The notes beneath the pieces were generated by a model. It did not search any database, had not been told where the DNA came from, and saw nothing but the letters and a program-made list of their open reading frames with translations. A DNA stretch of 64,000 nucleotides. It comes from Ophioderma brevispina (Eukaryota > Echinodermata > Ophiuroidea > Amphilepidida > Ophiodermatidae). Every line of letters begins with the position of its first letter. The first letter of the stretch is position 1. Location of the stretch: positions 36,146 through 100,145 of the forward strand of contig JAMKCH010002940.1 in the NCBI GenBank assembly GCA_023653785.1, read 5' to 3'. Both the position numbers and the translations under genes were made by a program. Shown here piece by piece: positions 46,801-59,010 of this stretch.

Positions 46801-47191
46801 ATTTCGTGCCCATGTGAGTCTTGGTTTGATGACGTCGTCGCTACTTTCTGGACTTAATGCATTTTTCTCAATTAACACAGTGAGTTTTGGTGAGATTTAG
46901 CTGTGCTAGGGATAAGGAATGTTTCCATTTTAATAATGGCACATTTCTTTGCATCAATGATTTTGAGTGTTCACAAAAACATTACACGGTCATTCTTGGA
47001 ATTCTTTGTTGGTCAATGGAAAACAAAAAGAAGTGGACTTACTAAGGAGAAAGGACTTGGTAAGGACAAAAAAAAGGGGATAGCTTTACGTAGCAGTATT
47101 GGTACAATTAGAGGGTTAAAACTAAGGGGTAGAGTTAGGTTTAGATTAAGTTTAGGGAGGGATTAGGATTGGGTGAGGTTGAGTAACTTAA

Positions 47192-47521
47192 AGGTGCATC
47201 TCGTGATTTCGCACTTTCGGTTTATTCATTTGATCAATTGATATCCTCGAGAAAGTTATTCTCAAAATTTGAGCTGATCCCGATCTGCGGTTTTGTGTTA
47301 TGACAATTGCTTGTTTCCCAAGGCCCGTTGGCTATGTGCTGTAATTTCTGTCGTTTAAGAAGGAAAACTACGAATTGTGAATTCTTACAGATCCGACCGA
47401 AGTGGCATGTAAGATTTGGCCACAAATGGCTTACTAAGGCTAACCGGGCGATTCGATGATATAAAAATCTCACATTTCAGGTAGGTCGGGGGGACGAGGC
47501 TGTGAATACGATAATGCCCCT
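47192..47521 (-). mobile_element. TTAA inverted-repeat element, family E, copy 2
   Basis: Starts AGGTGCATCTCGTGATTTCG and ends ACGATAATGCCCCT, with TTAA at 47,188-47,191 and 47,522-47,525. It is the reverse complement of the copy at 33,368 (shares AATTTGAGCTGATCCCGATC). Confidence 0.85.
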
Positions 47522-47525
47522 TTAA

Positions 47526-48125
47526 GGTTAGAGTTAGGGTTGATTGGGTTGGAGTTAGGATAGGGATTCATCAAGTTTTGTGAAGCTTACATAAAGGTAG
47601 ATCTGCCAACTATGTTGATGTTATGAGTGAAACCTGAACAATGACACTATTTTAGAAAAGAGCTGGTAGATACACCAGATTACCAGAAACATTGTGGGTG
47701 TGGAAAACCCAAATTAGGAAACTTTAAGCCGTTAAATCTCATTCTTAACTATTTGAACTGTACACACACAAACACCTAATTAATTGACACTTTTCCTGTG
47801 CTACTCTTAATTACACCTTTGCCAAACAAAATAATCAAGGAGCACACTCATTATTACAACTCACTAATATGTAAACTCCTCACTGACTGCAACTAACACA
47901 TATGTCAAGAAAGAATTCCTGAGTCTGGGGTCTGTGACAATAATCAAGTGTTGGTGAGTCATGAGAAGTTTATACAGGGAATCCCTGGCAGGGCTAGAGG
48001 GGTTATTGTCTACAGGATGATTTGGTGACAGACTGAGGAAATGCCATATTTAACATGTATTTGTGTGTGTGTGGTGTTTTATTGATGGCAGCTTGAAACT
48101 TAATAGAGATAATTGCTTACAGAGT
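47526..48125. other. TTAGGG-like scrap, otherwise unassigned
   Basis: GGTTAGAGTTAGGGTTGATTGGG at 47,526-47,570 resembles a degenerate telomere-type repeat; a similar patch is at 47,110-47,180. The rest is unremarkable. Confidence 0.4.
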
Positions 48126-48129
48126 TTAA

Positions 48130-49201
48130 GGGGTCCCATACCGAAGTCCGAATTAACAGAAGTCCGAAGAGTAATTATCCCAGTAATGATCCAATTATGA
48201 ACAAAGACCCGATACCGAGTGTTGATGTTGCCACGATTGCTTGGGTGCAGTAGACGCACACTGCGGGTCAGATGGACCGTTTGTAAGCGCTTTCAAACGT
48301 ACCTGTCATCAATATGTCAATCAACCTATGGCAATCCAACTGTGGATAATAGATTGAAGGTGTAAACAAAAACAAATAATAATAACACAAAACGATTTTG
48401 GAAATTGTTGTAATTAAGCATATAGAAAGTTAAATAAAAGACAAAAATCAAATGACAACGCCAAAAAACTAAATAATTTAGAAGTTTTTGGGGAAAGTGT
48501 TTGGAAACAAATTCACTAAAGTTAGAGTAGGCCTATTATAAGTTCAATAAAAGGCCAAAAAATGAAATAACTTTTTTTGGAAAGAAAAAGCTAACAAAAC
48601 ATTAGACATGAAATGTTTTAAGAAGTCTTTGGAAATAATGGGCTAGAAATATGAGACTAGAATAACTCAGTTATTTCGTCTCAGCTAAATAGTAAGAATT
48701 TGGAAATTGAAAAAGGCAAAAAAAAAAAGGACAAAAATGAAAATCAATGAAAAACATAAGTTTTGGAAGTGTTGAAATAATTTAAAAAAGTTCAATAAAA
48801 GGCCCCAGAGCAAAAACTAATTTGAAAAAAATGAAAAAAATTATTGTTTGGAAAACTATTATTTTTTACGTATTTGGAACAATGACTTTAAAAAGCCAAT
48901 AAAACATTACAATAAAACGCTTCTTTATCCAAAAAACAAACACGTTTTAAAAAGAAAAATAAATACCAAAATACAGAAAAATAGGACCATTGGTCCATTT
49001 TATTACAGCATGTTCATGACGTCATGGCACTTCCACGGAACGTCGCCGCCATGTCTGCACTAGCCGCCTCAAAGAGGTCTCGCCCGATCACTCAATCAAT
49101 TGCCTATGAAATCGAAAGTAATCCCGTCATTGTTATAATTGGTTTAGTGGTGGATTGCGTCTTCGGACTTAAACAAAGTCGGACTTCGGTAGGAATGCGG
49201 T
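48130..49201 (+). mobile_element. 1.07 kb TTAA element, family N, with CRE-bearing right part
   Basis: The left end GGGGTCCCATACCGAAGTCCG and the inverted right end ACCGCATTCCTACCGAAGTCC pair closely. TTAA lies at 48,126-48,129 and 49,202-49,205. The interior is A-rich with spaced CAATAAAAGGCC motifs. The right 200 bp is GC-richer and contains the full CRE palindrome TGACGTCA (49,018-49,025) and GTCGCCGCCATGTCTGC (49,043-49,059). The 66-codon frame from 49,024 matches nothing that I know. Confidence 0.7.
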
Positions 49202-49204
49202 TTA

Positions 49205-49680
49205 AGGGGCATTTTGAAGTCTGATTGAGAATCCCATTTACAATCTCCATGTTTGTGTTTGTAGTATGAACGATTGAGCACTGCTTTCAACGCTAAGTGT
49301 CATTATACTGCAGAAAGCAACCATGGGTTCATCCGTAGACCTTCACAAATATCGGATTGTGAGGAATAATAATGTTGCCCAACATGGCAAGAAGTATAAA
49401 CAGAGGAAATCGAGGGCATTTGATACAATGAACTATACTGGGTTAACTAAAGGGTAGGGAGAGGCAGACTTGCCCCCAGATGTACAATTTCAGCATAATT
49501 GGGACAAAGGAGGGATATTCCCAGACAAGGCACCTGTTTTTGTTCTCATTCCAATCCACCTACCTACCTGTTCAGATCGGGGAAATAGATTTATAAGCTG
49601 TCTGAGACTCTGTACTCCCCCTTTAAAAGGGCACAAGGATACAAATTCTCTAAGTTTGCAACTTGATTAGTTGTAGATTA
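49205..49680. other. No recognised feature
   Basis: No gene or repeat recognised. Confidence 0.35.
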
Positions 49681-49684
49681 CCTA

Positions 49685-50105
49685 CTGGGGTGCTCTAACA
49701 AATGGCCATACAGAGATGTGCTGCAAACATGTGTAATTTTAAGTTTCTGGTATATAATGACCTTTTTATTGCCAACTTTTGATATATAGCCGTAGGTTCA
49801 TTTTATCAAAATTTTCAAAAATTTTGGAACGTTTCTTTAGTGAAAGCTTAAATTTTCCCAAAATTGTTGGAAAATCAGTCCAGTTCCTAATCTGAAGCCC
49901 CAAATTTGCCAAATTGACTAAAACTGTCAAATTTTGAGGAAAAATTGGCCACATTGTGCTTAAATTTTGACCAAATTTGCAGCTTGTGTATTGCTATGGG
50001 TCGCCCTTTTTTTGGCAAAAATTGCGGGTATCGATATGGGTTTTACTTATAGACTCCCATCTCGGAGCGCATCCCTTACCCAATCCAAAACTGGACAAAC
50101 CCCCC
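49685..50105 (+). repeat. Dispersed repeat family T, copy 5
   Basis: GCCATACAGAGATGTGCTGCAAACATG to TATAGACTCCCATCTCGGAGCG, with the same short-unit interior. The 104-codon plus frame that starts inside it (49,967-50,281) is not supported as a gene. Confidence 0.6.
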
Positions 50106-50420
50106 GGGTTGATACAGCCAATCTGTTTTTGCCATTTCAAGACCTCATGAGAGCAATAGCTGGGGCCAAGTACTCCCGCTTAAAAATTCACCAAATCATG
50201 CATATTAAAGGTGCGTGTAGGCCTACTGTATATCATCTTATTGATAAAGACGGCGTATTCAGCTATTCACTTCAGGGGTGATACATTGGTAAGTATGCAA
50301 AAAACCGGGTTTGAAAACATAAAATGTTGTGCTATACTGCAGGGAAATGTCTCGTGTCTCTTTAAAGCGGTCAAAAGTCAAAATTTGTTGCATTTGGCCA
50401 TCATTAAGGTGCCCGGTTAA

Positions 50421-50772
50421 AGGTGCAACGAGCGATTTCAAAAAACAGATGTCCCTAAAAATGATGAAATCCGGACTTTGCATAATGTAAAGCTCTCTAC
50501 AAAAATATCCCCATTGATAAGGATTAACAGATGAGAATCATTTCTTGGTTACAATAAATTGTAAAATTTCTGATGTACTGTAGGAGCAATACTAAAATGT
50601 AGCCTGTGTTTTATTAAAGTGAATCAAGCAGCTCAAAAGATTTGCATTTTGTTCATTTCAAGACATTGCTATAGCCAACAACTTACAAGGTAGGAAATCG
50701 TATTGGGTTCCTATCTATATGAAATCATGACCTACACAATATAGATGCCCCAAATCTCTCAATTGGGCACCT
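50421..50772 (+). mobile_element. TTAA inverted-repeat element, family C, copy 3
   Basis: Starts AGGTGCAACGAGCGATTTC and ends AATCTCTCAATTGGGCACCT. The left TTAA is at 50,417-50,420; the right TTAA (50,773-50,776) is shared with the next copy. Confidence 0.88.
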
Positions 50773-50776
50773 TTAA

Positions 50777-51122
50777 AGGTGCAACAAGAGATTTTCACAT
50801 ATCAGGTGTCCCCCCCCCAAAAAAAAAATCAAAAGTATTGATGACTATATGGCCTTGAATGTAAAGCGTTTTACATAAAACATATCCCCATCTGACGATT
50901 AAGCGAGAACAGTTTCTGGTAACAAAAATTGGTGAAATTTGTATTTCGTATAGGAAAGCAAATATGAAATTCAGCTATCGCCTTTTCTCTCTCTTTTAAA
51001 ACCAGTTCTGTAGCAAATACAAGGTAAGAATCTATTGAGTTGTCTATCCATATAAATTACCTAATCCCTATAAATTACTATTATGACACAATATCGGGGT
51101 GCTTCAGTCTCTTGTTGCACCT
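50777..51122 (+). mobile_element. TTAA inverted-repeat element, family C, copy 4
   Basis: Starts AGGTGCAACAAGAGATTTTCAC and ends TCTCTTGTTGCACCT. Head-to-tail with copy 3 across one TTAA. The right flank reads TTCA, one base off TTAA. Confidence 0.86.
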
Positions 51123-51168
51123 TTCATCTATTTTAAATGATTATATCATATCAGCAACTTAATTATTT

Positions 51169-51497
51169 AGAGTTGCAACGAGAGATTTCGCATAACAGGT
51201 GTTCCTAAAAATTTGAAAATTTTGAAAAAAACAAAAAATTAAAAATATTCTATTAAAAATAAATCCCCTCTTAAAAGGATAATCTGAGAATTGTTTCTTG
51301 GTACAAAATGTTAAAGGTTATAATTTTTCCTATAGTAGCAAAATGGGAAATAACCTGTTGTATTTGAAATATAACATCTAAATTCAACCTTTTGTATTAA
51401 ACTTCTAGCCAAATAAATGGATCTATTTTGTATGTAATCTATATGAAACCACCACATATGGCAGAAAATATGGATGTCCTCAAATCTCTTCGTTGCA
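51169..51497 (+). mobile_element. Family C element, copy 5
   Basis: AGAGTTGCAACGAGAGATTTCG to AAATCTCTTCGTTGCAA. A third copy in a row with eroded termini. It shares AGGTGTTCCTAAAAATTTGAAA and ATTGTTTCTTGGTACAAAAT. Confidence 0.75.
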
Positions 51498-51499
51498 AA

Positions 51500-52475
51500 A
51501 TTGGGGTAGTCTGTTAAAAATAATTTTCTATTTGTTGTACATGATGGGTGGCCCTTTCTATTTACCTGTATTTTCAATCTTTAATAAGAGGCGGTCACAT
51601 CAATTGGTTGGTTGATTGGCTTGAAAACTTGCTTCTTTGTGTATAACTCCCACATACGGAATTAATTATGGACCAAATCAAAATTGCACTCTCAGCTCAT
51701 ATAAATAGACTGTAGGCACTATTTATTGGAAATGGTTTAATTAACAATTCCTCAGAATATGAGTGCCGGTGATTAATGTAGTCTGCAGTGCACATAATGA
51801 TAAAGAGAGTGCAGTAAATAGGGTAGTTAATATCTGTCTCATTAAAATTCGCAATAGTTTCAAAATGGCCGCCTTGTTGATCAAATATGTCGATTGGACC
51901 AAGACGACCACTATGGGCCTTGGTAAGAATGTAAAAAGTCCTCAATATCTCGCCGTGTTGAGTGCAGCAAGGTCATAAGTCAATAGCTGCCATTTGATAG
52001 GCATATGTGTCTGCCATGTATTAGGATAACTTCACATTTAGATCTTTCCTTGAGTCAGTGGTTTCTTGAAAATGGTCGTATCAAGGTGACGAGTCGCCTG
52101 AAAACATTTCAAGAGCCCTGCCCAAAGACTAGGCATAATAGTATGTTTGAGTGGGAATTTTTATACAAATGGCAAGCTATTGCATGGTATGATCTTGTTT
52201 GCAGCTCACATGACGACTGTCATTGCTGCTCGTGTAATCGTGCCCACAGTGGCTCACAGAAAAAATGGAGATCAGAGATATAACAGTGTTTCCTGAAGAA
52301 ATAGCCAATTAATGAAACAAGAGGCCCTAGAAATTGTCTTTGGACTTGTGGTGTGTGTCAGTGTTAAACAATGTTACCCTAACATAAGGGACAATAAGGT
52401 CCACTGTGTTTCCACATACTTGCATACATTTTCATTGTGAACCTGTGATTAATGGTCCTGAGTAGTAGCCCCACA
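51500..52475. other. No supported gene
   Basis: Contains CAAAATGGCCGCC at 51,861 opening a short frame that reaches a GTAAGA at 51,921, and a 92-codon frame at 52,005-52,283. Neither can be linked to a protein family. Confidence 0.35.
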
Positions 52476-52477
52476 AG

Positions 52478-52920
52478 TTACCCCCCTTTCAGAGTTGCGG
52501 TCAAAGTCATCTAAGGTCATTAGGGTCATGGTCCAAAAATCTCAGAATATGAAATTGCTGGGTGTACCGCAACGCCGACAAATTTCATTCCCGTCATTCC
52601 AAGCCCCAACGCAGGGTGAACACATGCATTTGGCCTACTGAGTTTCTTGGAATTTAACGGTCCGTATGTGCCCAACCAGCACTGGTGCCCGTTACCGTAC
52701 CCCTTCAAGAGTGGGTAAGGTCATCTCGAGGTCATTAGTGTCGTGGGTCCGCAAAATCGTCAGAATTATGTAATTGCTTGTGGTGTATGAGGTTAACGCA
52801 GAAACGTCGACATTTCATTCCCGATTCACAAACCATGATGGCAGAGGAATAACACATTGTTCGGGCCTGTTGTCTAATTGGATACACTCTAACAATCTGA
52901 TAATGACCAAGAGTACCCGG
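52478..52920. repeat. Two-copy tandem repeat, about 214 bp unit
   Basis: AGGTCATTAGGGTCATGGTCC...CAGAATATGAAATTGCTGG (from 52,513) recurs as AGGTCATTAGTGTCGTGGGTCC...CAGAATTATGTAATTGCTTG (from 52,730). The following GACATTTCATTCCCG and ATGGCAGAGG blocks are also repeated. Confidence 0.7.
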
Positions 52921-52929
52921 ACCCAGACA

Positions 52930-54275
52930 TTCCACATACCCTTGTTTTTGGTCTTTTGACTTTTCTCATCTCTTAGTCAAATACTGGTAGCACCTTGTTC
53001 CTTGTCCCCCTTGCTGAGATACATAGGCATACTATGCTGAGACTACAGTAAATAACATGACTGCGTTTGAACACTATAACTCATCACATGGTCACTGTAG
53101 GCAAAACAGTTAAGAAGCCAAATCAATTGGTCCACTAATTATCTAATACCCCTTGTGGGACTTCAGCAATAAATTAATTGGATCTCCTCTGTTCACCGGT
53201 GTTCATTGACCTTCCCTACACTGTCGTGTTTTCCTAAGCTTGCAGACATTTCAAGGGAGTGAGTAAGTCCCTATTTTAGGCCAGCCATGTGTGTAACAAA
53301 CAGGACTGTATTAAAAAAAAAAAAACTTTTTATTTTTGGGGGGGGGCGATCTAATTGAAAAAGTGGACCTTTTTTGTAAAAAGTGGACCTAACTCCCCTT
53401 AAGAATGGCCTTTTTTTTTGACTTTTTGACATTTTATCAGCAAACAATAGGTGACTGTTCTTTGATCAAACTTTTTTTCTCAATTTTGGACCTTTTTAAT
53501 CAAACAAAAATTAGCAAAAAAGTGGACCTTTGCCCCTTTTGTCAATTTGTTTTTGTTGGGGGTAACAAGATACCGATTCATTATGAATATCTGTGACTAG
53601 AGGGTGTTGGCTGCAATCTGCAACAATATCTGGTTTCTTTGAATACAACTTGCATTGCCGGTTACATATTCAAATGTAAGCCCCAATGACTTTCTCAGTC
53701 TAACTTTTCAAGTCATGCAACGTCACAAATGCCGAAATGGCTACCTCCATAGACAGCCTATTTTAGTCTGATTGAAGTCTTTATTTTACTTTAACCACAA
53801 AAACACCTTTGTAACAAACTTTTGTTACTGCACTTAACAAAACCAGAACGATTGTTGCTGTGCTGACTACTACAAACGTCTTTCGTTGATGTTGTTATGT
53901 TAGTATTTAATAATTGTTAATTCAGTATGGCATGTGCTGTTGTGTCAGCCATGTTCTGAACTGGCTCGAACAAAAGTTCATCACCCCGGTGAGGATTGGC
54001 TCTTTTCTTTTCCACTATCACAACAATTGTGTTGATTTTCTAAAATAAATATCTCAGCCTACATAGGTCCTCCTGGTATGGCATTTAGCCATAGTGTTTA
54101 GCTGTATTTCACTTACTTATCCGGGCATGGAAGAGTAAACCGCCCTTGAAATAGTGCCCAATATCGGAAATATTTTGACTGTTGTATGACGGCTGAGTTT
54201 GATGGTATTTCATAGTAAACCAAATGTATCTTAACCCTAACCATTGCACAGTGTCATCCAGGGGTGGCTTGGGTG
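52930..54275. other. Low-complexity and unassigned DNA
   Basis: 53,320-53,545 holds repeated AAAAAGTGGACCTTTTTT phrases in both orientations. No gene recognised. Confidence 0.4.
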
Positions 54276-54279
54276 TTAA

Positions 54280-54626
54280 AGGTGCACACAGCGAGAGATT
54301 TCCCATATCAGGTGTCCCTTAAAAAATCGAAACTACGATTTTTTGCTCATGATGTAAACTTTCAAACAAAATATCCCTATCTGGAAAGGATTAACTGAGA
54401 TAATTGTCCTTGGTATAAAAATTTTGAAATTTCTATTTTCGTATAGAGAAATACGAAATTCACCTAGTTTTACATTGAATATAAGCAAATCAAAATCACC
54501 CTTTTTCTCTCTTTCAAGACATTTCTGCAGCCAAATACAAGGTAAGAATCTATTGAGTTCTATCTATATGAAATCACTCTTTATGACCTGAGTTGGGTGG
54601 GTGCCTCAAACTCTCTCGTTGCACCT
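54280..54626 (+). mobile_element. TTAA inverted-repeat element, family C, copy 6
   Basis: Starts AGGTGCACACAGCGAGAGATTT and ends CTCTCTCGTTGCACCT, with TTAA at 54,276-54,279 and 54,627-54,630. 347 bp, well preserved. Confidence 0.9.
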
Positions 54627-54630
54627 TTAA

Positions 54631-56035
54631 AGCCCCTACATTTTAAGAAAAATTGTATATTACAAAGCCTCTTCAGAAGTTTATTGTGAAAACAGTAATT
54701 ACAAAGGGAGGCAGTGCTCCTATAGTTCTGTGGCTGGATGTCATTACCTCTGACCTTTGCAAGACAACCAGGTCGTACATCGGATGTCTTTGCGTTTTTG
54801 TTCTCTTTGTTTGTTTTTTGCGCTTTATGCCACATGAGCCGGGGCGCCTTGCTGTACATACCAGAATAATCTGTGGAAATTGTCACATGCTGCACACGAA
54901 AAAAGTAATACACGTTTACATAATTTCCCGTAAATCTTTTTCCCATGTTGCCCCAATTCACTGTGCCAACTATGCATGGAAAGTTTCCCCAAAAATGTAC
55001 ATAAAAATTCCACTTTTATTGTGCTCATTCACATGAGAACGGTACTTCCCCTCCAGTCCCCATTTGTAAACCCGGAATATATGTCGTTAGTCTTGTCCGA
55101 TACGCATGAGTTGACGGCTAATGTCGATTCGATCCCAGGGATCAATCATGTCATGACTTCGTACAATTAGCCCTGAACTAAATGTTGGAAAATGTACCCT
55201 GGAATTACTCATAGGATCAAACAAAAACAAACACGCTCCGATCAACATTTTTTTTTATAAGTTTGAGGCATATTTTAGCATTGTTACAAACAGGGATTTT
55301 GTGTACCACGAATTTTGTGGGATGCCCATTAGAACATCAAGGGCATGACGGTTTTTACAAATCTACCCACCAGTGCTACCAAAAATTGCCTTACTGGGAG
55401 GAGGAAAACTTCCCCACGCACATCAAAAACAAAGTTTTAAAATTGGAAGTAAACTTTGTTGGTGAAGGCGCAAAAAAATATTGCCCAATGAGGCAAAAAA
55501 AATCTGGGTGCCGAACCCAGACCATTCCATGCGCTTGAATCCTATCCTACTGGTACATCCCTCACTCCGAAATGACTCTTGTACTCTAATTTTTGCGACA
55601 TTTTCTTAAAACTCCACTGTTTTCAAACCTCTTGGTCTGGGGCCCCCATTGCAAATCTTTATGCATGCAAATGCAAATCTTTATTTCCATGCAAATATAT
55701 GTGAGCAATATAAAAATACATACTAAACCAACATGGAGGAGGTGAACAAAAGGCCAAAAAGACCTTTAACTGACACCTCCTAAACGAAAAATAAAATAAA
55801 AGTTACGGATGGAAATCACACTCCCAACCATCAGCACAACATACGTAACACCCACCACAACCCCCCCCTACCAAACCACCACCAATACCAGGAACCCCCC
55901 CCCCCCCAGAACTCCGCCGCGATTTTCCAAGGATTACGGTGGTGAAAATTCAAGACCAAAGACACGGACAAACCATAATTGGTAGCAAATGTTTAAATTC
56001 AAAAAGATCACAGGCATCCAAAGCTCCAAAAAACA
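54631..56035. other. Unassigned region
   Basis: The minus frame near 54,825-54,880 reads WYVQQGAPAHVA, which recalls the QQDGAPAH motif of mariner/Tc1-type transposases. It lacks the Asp and any supporting context (see findings). A Cys-containing 91-codon plus frame (55,263-55,538) follows a possible acceptor but is unassigned. C runs lie at 55,858-55,867 and 55,896-55,908. Confidence 0.35.
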
Positions 56036-56039
56036 TTAT

Positions 56040-59010
56040 TCCATATTTTCATTAATTGATTTTTATAATGGTTTCTAAATTGCTATGTATTTTTCGCTAA
56101 TTTAATGCTGGCTTGGTAAAGGATTCCAGAATAGGTCCCCTGACGTTCTAACACTTTTTTGATGCAATCTGTTTTAGTTGTTATTAACACAGGTTATAAT
56201 TATGGTTATTGGCATATCGTGTTTTGTGATCATGAACATAGCCCTTCTAGCAGAAAACTATCAAAACATTTGGTACCAGTGTATTATGCTATGCCTGAAT
56301 ACGCCCAATTCAGAGATTTATAATTTCATAAACAAGTAAATACTTTGTATTGACAAAACAAGGGTCCAGAGTGGCACCTAAGTGGGGATTAAATAAGTTC
56401 CTCAAGCACGTTCTGTAGTTTAATATTTTTTCTAAGTTAGGTTTTACATGCGTTCCCCATGCAAGTACAAATACAAATACACCATAATTTTAGGTAAGGT
56501 AAGATTATGTGCAATAAAGGGATCGCAAAATACGTTCAGGTACAATGTTTCCACTTGTTAATAATTGCCAATCTTTTCCCGAGAAATAACTTTGATGTAG
56601 CATCGATATGGGTTTTCCTCCACCCATGTCGGTTTTTCATCGATCAGACCCCTAGGAACTTTGATTTGTCAACACGTTCAAGATTTGTACATCTAAGACA
56701 ACGTTTCTTACTATTAAACCCATTTGTTTTTTGACCGTGGTACCCATTATCATATACTTTGGTTTTACCTAGCATTTAATGTGACAACTATTGGCTTTGA
56801 AGAACCAATTTGTTATTTCTTTGAGCTCACCGTTGATAAAATCCATTTTAACTTTACTAGCAAGATCTCTGTTGGAATATAAGACGTGGTGTCATCAGTC
56901 AAGGTAATGAAGTCAAGTTCGGAAGAAGTATAATAATGTCATTTACATATAAAAGAATAGAAGATGACCTAATATCGACCCTTGCGGAACTCCACAGATT
57001 ATAATTCTTAAGACTTGATTACATGAATTATGGTATCTACATACGTTTTTCTGTTTGCTCAAATACTTTTTGAAGACCATTCAAGTGCAATTCCCTGAAA
57101 TCCGTACTACCTCTAATTTGTGAAGCAAAATCTCATGATTTAGGTATCAAAAGCTTTTGATAGATCCATAAAAAACAACCGTTGTTTCATTTTTTGCAAC
57201 AGCGCGCAACTAAATTTTGTAATATTTAGTAATTGCCATGTAAGTGGAATGGTTTGATCTAAAGCCAAATTGTTTATTATTATTTAAAATATTTATGTCT
57301 ATCGATATGTTTTCATAACATTTGTTAAAGACTAGTCTTTCTAATCATTTTTGAAAAAAAACTGTAAGCACTGAAATTGGTCGATAATTTGAATATACCT
57401 CACCGTTCTCCTTTTGTAAAATAGGAATCACTTTTGGCAATCTTAAGATCTCTGGAACAATACCTGTGGATATTGAATAAATTAAAAATAGCAGTTAAAG
57501 TTTGCTTATCTCTTTTGCAAACTCTTTTTATAATATAATTGGTTATGTTATATGCCCGTGGCTCTTGTTTACATCAAAGGTATTAATTAATTTTAATGAC
57601 GTCATTCTCCACTATTGGTGATAGAAAAATACTATACTGTAAGGGTTTTGGTAAAAATATTCATGGTAATCTTTAACCGTTATTTTGGATTGGAGAAAGC
57701 TGTGTTAGGCCGATGTTGACAAAAAAGTCATTGAAATTATCTGCAATTTCTGTGAGGAATCATCAGTTCTTATCTCAAATCTCACCGGTACTCTAGTTTT
57801 AAATTTTCTTTGTATATTTGCCTTTTTTGGCCAGCGCCAATACTGTTATATTTTTCCATGTTTTTTTGCATGTTTTATTTCGGTTTGTTGGAATTTTTCT
57901 GAGTAAAATTGGCGTTTTGACCTACGGTTGATAAGACTGGTCATTTATTTCTGTAGGTTTTGAATTTATCTAATGTATCATCACCTGGAACGCTTCAGCT
58001 CATCCCTATACAGTTTGTTCTTTTTATTTTAACTCTTAAGTCCCTTTTGTTTCCAAGATTTGGTTCTTTCTTCCTTCTTTCTTTCTTCCTGTTCTAGAAC
58101 ATTTTTCACTGGAATGCATTCATCACATATTTTTTAATATATCTGCAATTCTGTTATAATTAACATTTAGTCATTTGTCATTAACGAAACAATCAGACCA
58201 AATTTTATTGTGAATAGTTTTACTTGCTAGGTGATCTATTTCCATCACTAATAAACTCTTTATAACAATGAGCATTAAATTTGAGACACTTTTCTTAAAT
58301 CCCCAGACTATTGTTATACAGTAGGAGATGATCCCTTATATCTGGTTACAAGATTGCAGATTTGGTAGCATCGTAACGGTTTGTTAAATGTTGTCATAAT
58401 AGTTGCACTAGATCTTGCTTCTGTTGGCTTAAATATACAAGGCATAAGAGCATAAGAATAAATAAAATCTATATATTCATGTTGCTTATGATACTTTCCT
58501 TTCAAGATCATGTTGAATCTCCCATTAATCTAACACAGTTTTGTTTTTCACTAGTTATTATATCAAATACTGGTCCACTTCCTTAATGAAAATTATCGAT
58601 AGACGTATGTTCTTCTGTAAAAAACACCAACAATAAAATTTTTTGCCATTATCTTTGCTCAATTTCAACACACAGGACTCGTAATTGTCCTGTTGCTTTG
58701 CATAAAATCTTTTCTCACTTTGTACTTACAGTATTTGATATTTAAAGACAACACCCCCCTTTCATTCACGATCTATCTATTTGATATTCTAAATTGGATA
58801 ACCAGGTGTGTAATACCTGTGAGGTGTCCCTATCGGGTGAAGTTTTCAGAGACCGATAATATTGAAATTATAGTTCGTCGTATTTATCCACTCTTTAGTT
58901 TTTCAAAGTTTTTACCAATACTTCTTATTTTGACATTTAATATACGAAAAGCATCTTTTCCAGACGTAGCATTTCTATTTCTAATTGCCTCGGGTGTTCC
59001 GTAATGACAC
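56040..59010 (-). pseudogene. Nearly full-length decayed LINE ORF2 (APE endonuclease + RT)
   Basis: Minus-strand blocks in the correct order: endonuclease N-terminal NVRSIGKNFEKLK and NIIGLSE-like (about 58,920-58,850); IVGVFYR (about 58,620); EN C-terminal FIYSYALMPCIFKPT (about 58,430-58,475); linker IADNFNDFFVNIG (about 57,715-57,750); RT start PKVIPI...YSNYRPIS (about 57,370-57,460); motif A FMDLSKAFDT (about 57,145-57,175); motif B GVPQGSILG (56,968-56,994); motif C DDTT (about 56,890); NRDLASKVKMDFINGELK (about 56,820-56,875); WGN/MGNACKTNLEKI (about 56,420-56,460); C-terminal HDHKTRYANNHN (about 56,190-56,230) and GDLFWNPLPS (about 56,115-56,145). Many frameshifts and stops. This domain order matches the CR1/L2/Jockey-like superfamily. 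No ORF1 was recognised to its 5' side (59,010-59,500). Confidence 0.88.

Noticed and set aside
46640..46870. Functional tRNA-Ser/Leu gene on the minus strand
   Set aside because: The B box and variable arm are convincing but the acceptor stem does not pair and the A box is poor; kept as a SINE or tRNA relic.
51865..51926. Possible first exon starting at CAAAATGGCCGCC with GTAAGA donor
   Set aside because: Good start context but the 19-20 residues match no family that I know, and no further exon was found.
55263..55538. Cys-containing 91-codon plus frame after a possible splice acceptor
   Set aside because: Cysteine spacing does not fit a C-type lectin, EGF or peritrophin pattern, and there is no donor at the end; left unassigned.
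58693..59004. 103-codon plus frame rich in Phe/Leu/Ile
   Set aside because: It is antisense to the LINE endonuclease region, whose motifs are readable on the minus strand.
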